Origin: Hyphomicrobiaceae bacterium
GTDB lineage: Bacteria > Pseudomonadota > Alphaproteobacteria > Rhizobiales > Hyphomicrobiaceae
Assembly: GCA_025359005.1 (NCBI GenBank)
Contig: JANYHP010000111.1
Location: 1-15,478 of the forward strand
Length of the DNA: 15,478 bases
Direction of reading: 5' to 3'
Part shown: positions 13,956 through 15,478 of the stretch, in pieces
How positions within the stretch are numbered: position 1 is the first letter of the stretch
Layout of the letters: every line of letters begins with the position of its first letter
Position numbers and translations under genes: made by a program
Notes under the pieces: generated by a model
Databases searched by the model: none
What the model saw: only the letters and a program-made list of their open reading frames with translations
What the model was told of the DNA's origin: nothing

Positions 13956-14687
13956 ATGTCCGCCCACCCGCCAGCCCCGGTCGAGCCGCTGTCCCCCGAT
14001 GTCGTCAACGCTCTCTCCGGCGTGACCACTGCGACCATCACCACCATCCTGCTGACCAAGGGCCTGCGCAATGTCTGGCTGCGTGGCACACGGCCGCTCA
14101 AGGCCGGCCAGCCGCGCATCATCGGCCGCGCGTTCACGCTCCGCTTTGTGCCCGCGCGCGAAGATCTGGCGACGCCGGAGAGCTGGTCCTCGCCCATCTC
14201 CACCCGCGCCGCTATCGAAGCGATGCCGGCCGGCGTCGTCGCCGTGGTCGACGCCATGGGTGTGACGGACGCCGGCATCTTCGGCGACATCCTGTGCGCG
14301 CGCATGCAAAAGCGCGGCGTTGCCGCCCTCGTTAGCGACGGCGTGGTGCGCGATCTGGCGGGCGTGCTTGGCACGGGGTTGTCGGTCTGGTGCCAGGGGG
14401 CTGCGGCGCCGGCGTCCGTCACAAGCCTGACGTTCGTGTCCTGGCAGGAGCCGATCGCGTGCGGCGGCGTCGCCGTGTTCCCCAACGATGTCATCGTGAT
14501 CGACGATGATGGCGCGGTGCTGATCCCGGCGGCGCTGGTCGACACGGTCGTCGCGCTGGCGCCCGAGCAGGAGCGCAAGGAAACCTGGATCATGACGGAA
14601 GTCGAGGGCGGCGCGGCCCTGCCTGGTCTCTATCCCATGAACGCTGCCACCAAGGCCCGCTACGACAAGGACCACGGCAAGGCATAG
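13956..14687 (+). CDS. RraA-like / 4-hydroxy-4-methyl-2-oxoglutarate aldolase-family protein
   Basis: The 243-residue protein belongs to the RraA-like fold. The D-X20-R-D metal/pyruvate-binding motif of the HMG/CHA aldolases is exact: Asp 111, then 20 residues, then Arg 132-Asp 133 in SDGVVRD. It also carries DAMGVTDAGIFGDILC (99-114), the PNDVIVIDDDGAVLIP stretch (177-191) and the ending ATKARYDK. At 243 residues it is longer than true RraA (about 160), which inhibits RNase E, so a divalent-metal aldolase or oxaloacetate decarboxylase role is more likely than RNase regulation. An AGGAG site 7 nt before ATG 13956 fixes the start; in-frame codons back to 13890 have no such site. It ends 16 bp before queA, but a functional link is not obvious. 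Confidence 0.88.
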   Translation: MSAHPPAPVEPLSPDVVNALSGVTTATITTILLTKGLRNVWLRGTRPLKAGQPRIIGRAFTLRFVPAREDLATPESWSSPISTRAAIEAMPAGVVAVVDAMGVTDAGIFGDILCARMQKRGVAALVSDGVVRDLAGVLGTGLSVWCQGAAAPASVTSLTFVSWQEPIACGGVAVFPNDVIVIDDDGAVLIPAALVDTVVALAPEQERKETWIMTEVEGGAALPGLYPMNAATKARYDKDHGKA

Positions 14688-14703
14688 CCGCGCGCCAACA
14701 GTC

Positions 14704-15478
14704 ATGCGCACAGACCTGTTCGATTTCGACCTGCCCGAGGCGCTGATCGCGCTGGAGCCCGTGCGACCGCGCGACGCGGCGCGGATGCTGGTGGTGCGCC
14801 CTGGCGCGCCGTTCGCCGATGCCCATGTGCGCGATCTGCCGAGCCTGCTGCGTCCCGGCGACGCGCTTGTCGTCAACGACACGCGCGTCATCCCCGCAGC
14901 GCTGTCGGGGGTGCGCCACCGCGAGGGCGGCGCGTCGGCGAAAGTTGCCGTCACCCTCATCAAGCGCGTGGACGACAGCACCTGGCGCGCCTTCGCACGG
15001 CCGGCCAAACGCCTTGCGGTTGGCGATCGCATCCGCTTTGGCCACGACGGGTCTGTCTGCTTGCTCGGCACCCTCGATGCAAGCGTGCGCGCCAAGGGCG
15101 AGGCGGGCGAAGTGGAACTGGCCTTCGCCTTCACCGGTGCCGTCCTCGACGAGGCCATCCGCACGGTCGGCGTCATGCCGTTGCCGCCCTACATCGCCCT
15201 CAAGCGCGGCATCGCGGCCAGCGACGCCACCGACTATCAGACGCCGTTCGCCGCGCGCGACGGCGCGGTCGCCGCCCCCACGGCCAGCCTGCATTTCACG
15301 CCGGACCTGATCGCCGCCCTCGATGCGCGCGGCGTCACACGCCATGCCGTCACCTTGCATGTCGGCGCTGGCACGTTCCTGCCGGTCAAGACCGACGACA
15401 CCGCCGATCACGTCATGCACAGCGAATGGGGCGAGGTTTCGCGCGCGACCGCCGACGCCCTCCATGCCGCGCGCGCGC
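14704..15478 (+). CDS. queA: S-adenosylmethionine:tRNA ribosyltransferase-isomerase QueA, 3' end outside window
   Basis: QueA transfers and isomerises the ribosyl group of S-adenosylmethionine onto preQ1 in tRNA, making epoxyqueuosine at the wobble position of GUN anticodons. The 258 codons visible are the N-terminal three-quarters of a protein usually near 350 residues. Landmarks are MRTDLFDFDLPEALIALEPV (1-20), RPRDAARMLV (21-30), GDALVVNDTRVIPAAL (52-67), the MPLPPYI stretch, and HVGAGTFLPVKTDD near the end. The ATG at 14704 lies 16 bp after the aldolase-like gene, with only a weak ribosome-binding site, so it probably depends on that gene's transcript. The frame is open to the window edge and shows no damage. 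Confidence 0.95.
   Translation, partial: MRTDLFDFDLPEALIALEPVRPRDAARMLVVRPGAPFADAHVRDLPSLLRPGDALVVNDTRVIPAALSGVRHREGGASAKVAVTLIKRVDDSTWRAFARPAKRLAVGDRIRFGHDGSVCLLGTLDASVRAKGEAGEVELAFAFTGAVLDEAIRTVGVMPLPPYIALKRGIAASDATDYQTPFAARDGAVAAPTASLHFTPDLIAALDARGVTRHAVTLHVGAGTFLPVKTDDTADHVMHSEWGEVSRATADALHAARA

Noticed and set aside
13695..15176. 493-codon minus-strand frame antisense to the aldolase-like gene and queA
   Set aside because: Both plus-strand genes have clear family motifs, and this frame is Arg/Ser/Ala-rich without any.

Overview
The window is about 15.5 kb of GC-rich chromosome, most likely from an alphaproteobacterium of the Rhizobiales/Hyphomicrobiales type. The clearest marker is a complete general L-amino-acid ABC transporter of the Aap type, a system typical of that group. 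Codon use is uniformly GC-rich in all recognised genes. I see no transposase, integrase, tRNA, rRNA or CRISPR array. The content is mostly ordinary housekeeping and nutrient-uptake genes. The points of interest lie in the non-coding parts, in one small unannotated frame, and in gene order.

Layout. Positions 1-208 (minus) hold the start of an exported protein, cut by the window edge. After a 499-bp divergent gap with a palindrome and a 20-bp tandem repeat, a three-gene operon runs on the plus strand (708-3695): an FtsX/DevC-like permease, an ABC ATPase and an HlyD-like membrane-fusion protein. The genes overlap, and the order is permease-ATPase-adaptor. A 541-bp gap without a convincing gene follows. 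The minus strand then carries, in transcription order, a GMC-family flavin oxidoreductase (10803-9142), aapP (8920-8135), aapJ (7867-6842), aapQ (6608-5376) and aapM (5370-4237). The order PJQM differs from the usual aapJQMP, and hairpins flank aapJ on both sides. A divergent promoter region separates the oxidoreductase from pdeM (10989-11711, plus), followed by a metallo-beta-lactamase-fold hydrolase (11748-12635) and a small membrane protein (12669-13022). A possible 33-residue single-helix protein sits convergently against that gene (13125-13024, minus). An 830-bp gap with inverted and tandem repeats leads to an RraA/HMG-aldolase-like gene (13956-14687) and the beginning of queA (14704 to the end).

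How the parts work together. AapJ captures amino acids in the periplasm, AapQ/AapM form the channel and AapP supplies ATP. The devCAB-like set should form a tripartite exporter with an outer-membrane factor that is not in this window. The oxidoreductase, hydrolase and aldolase-like proteins are probably enzymes of small-molecule metabolism with unknown substrates. PdeM is a DNA-repair-associated nuclease separated here from its usual helicase/ligase neighbours. QueA is the tRNA queuosine enzyme. I did not find a gene cluster that I would call an undescribed system. The best leads are the 33-residue frame, the structured intergenic repeats and the rearranged aap locus.
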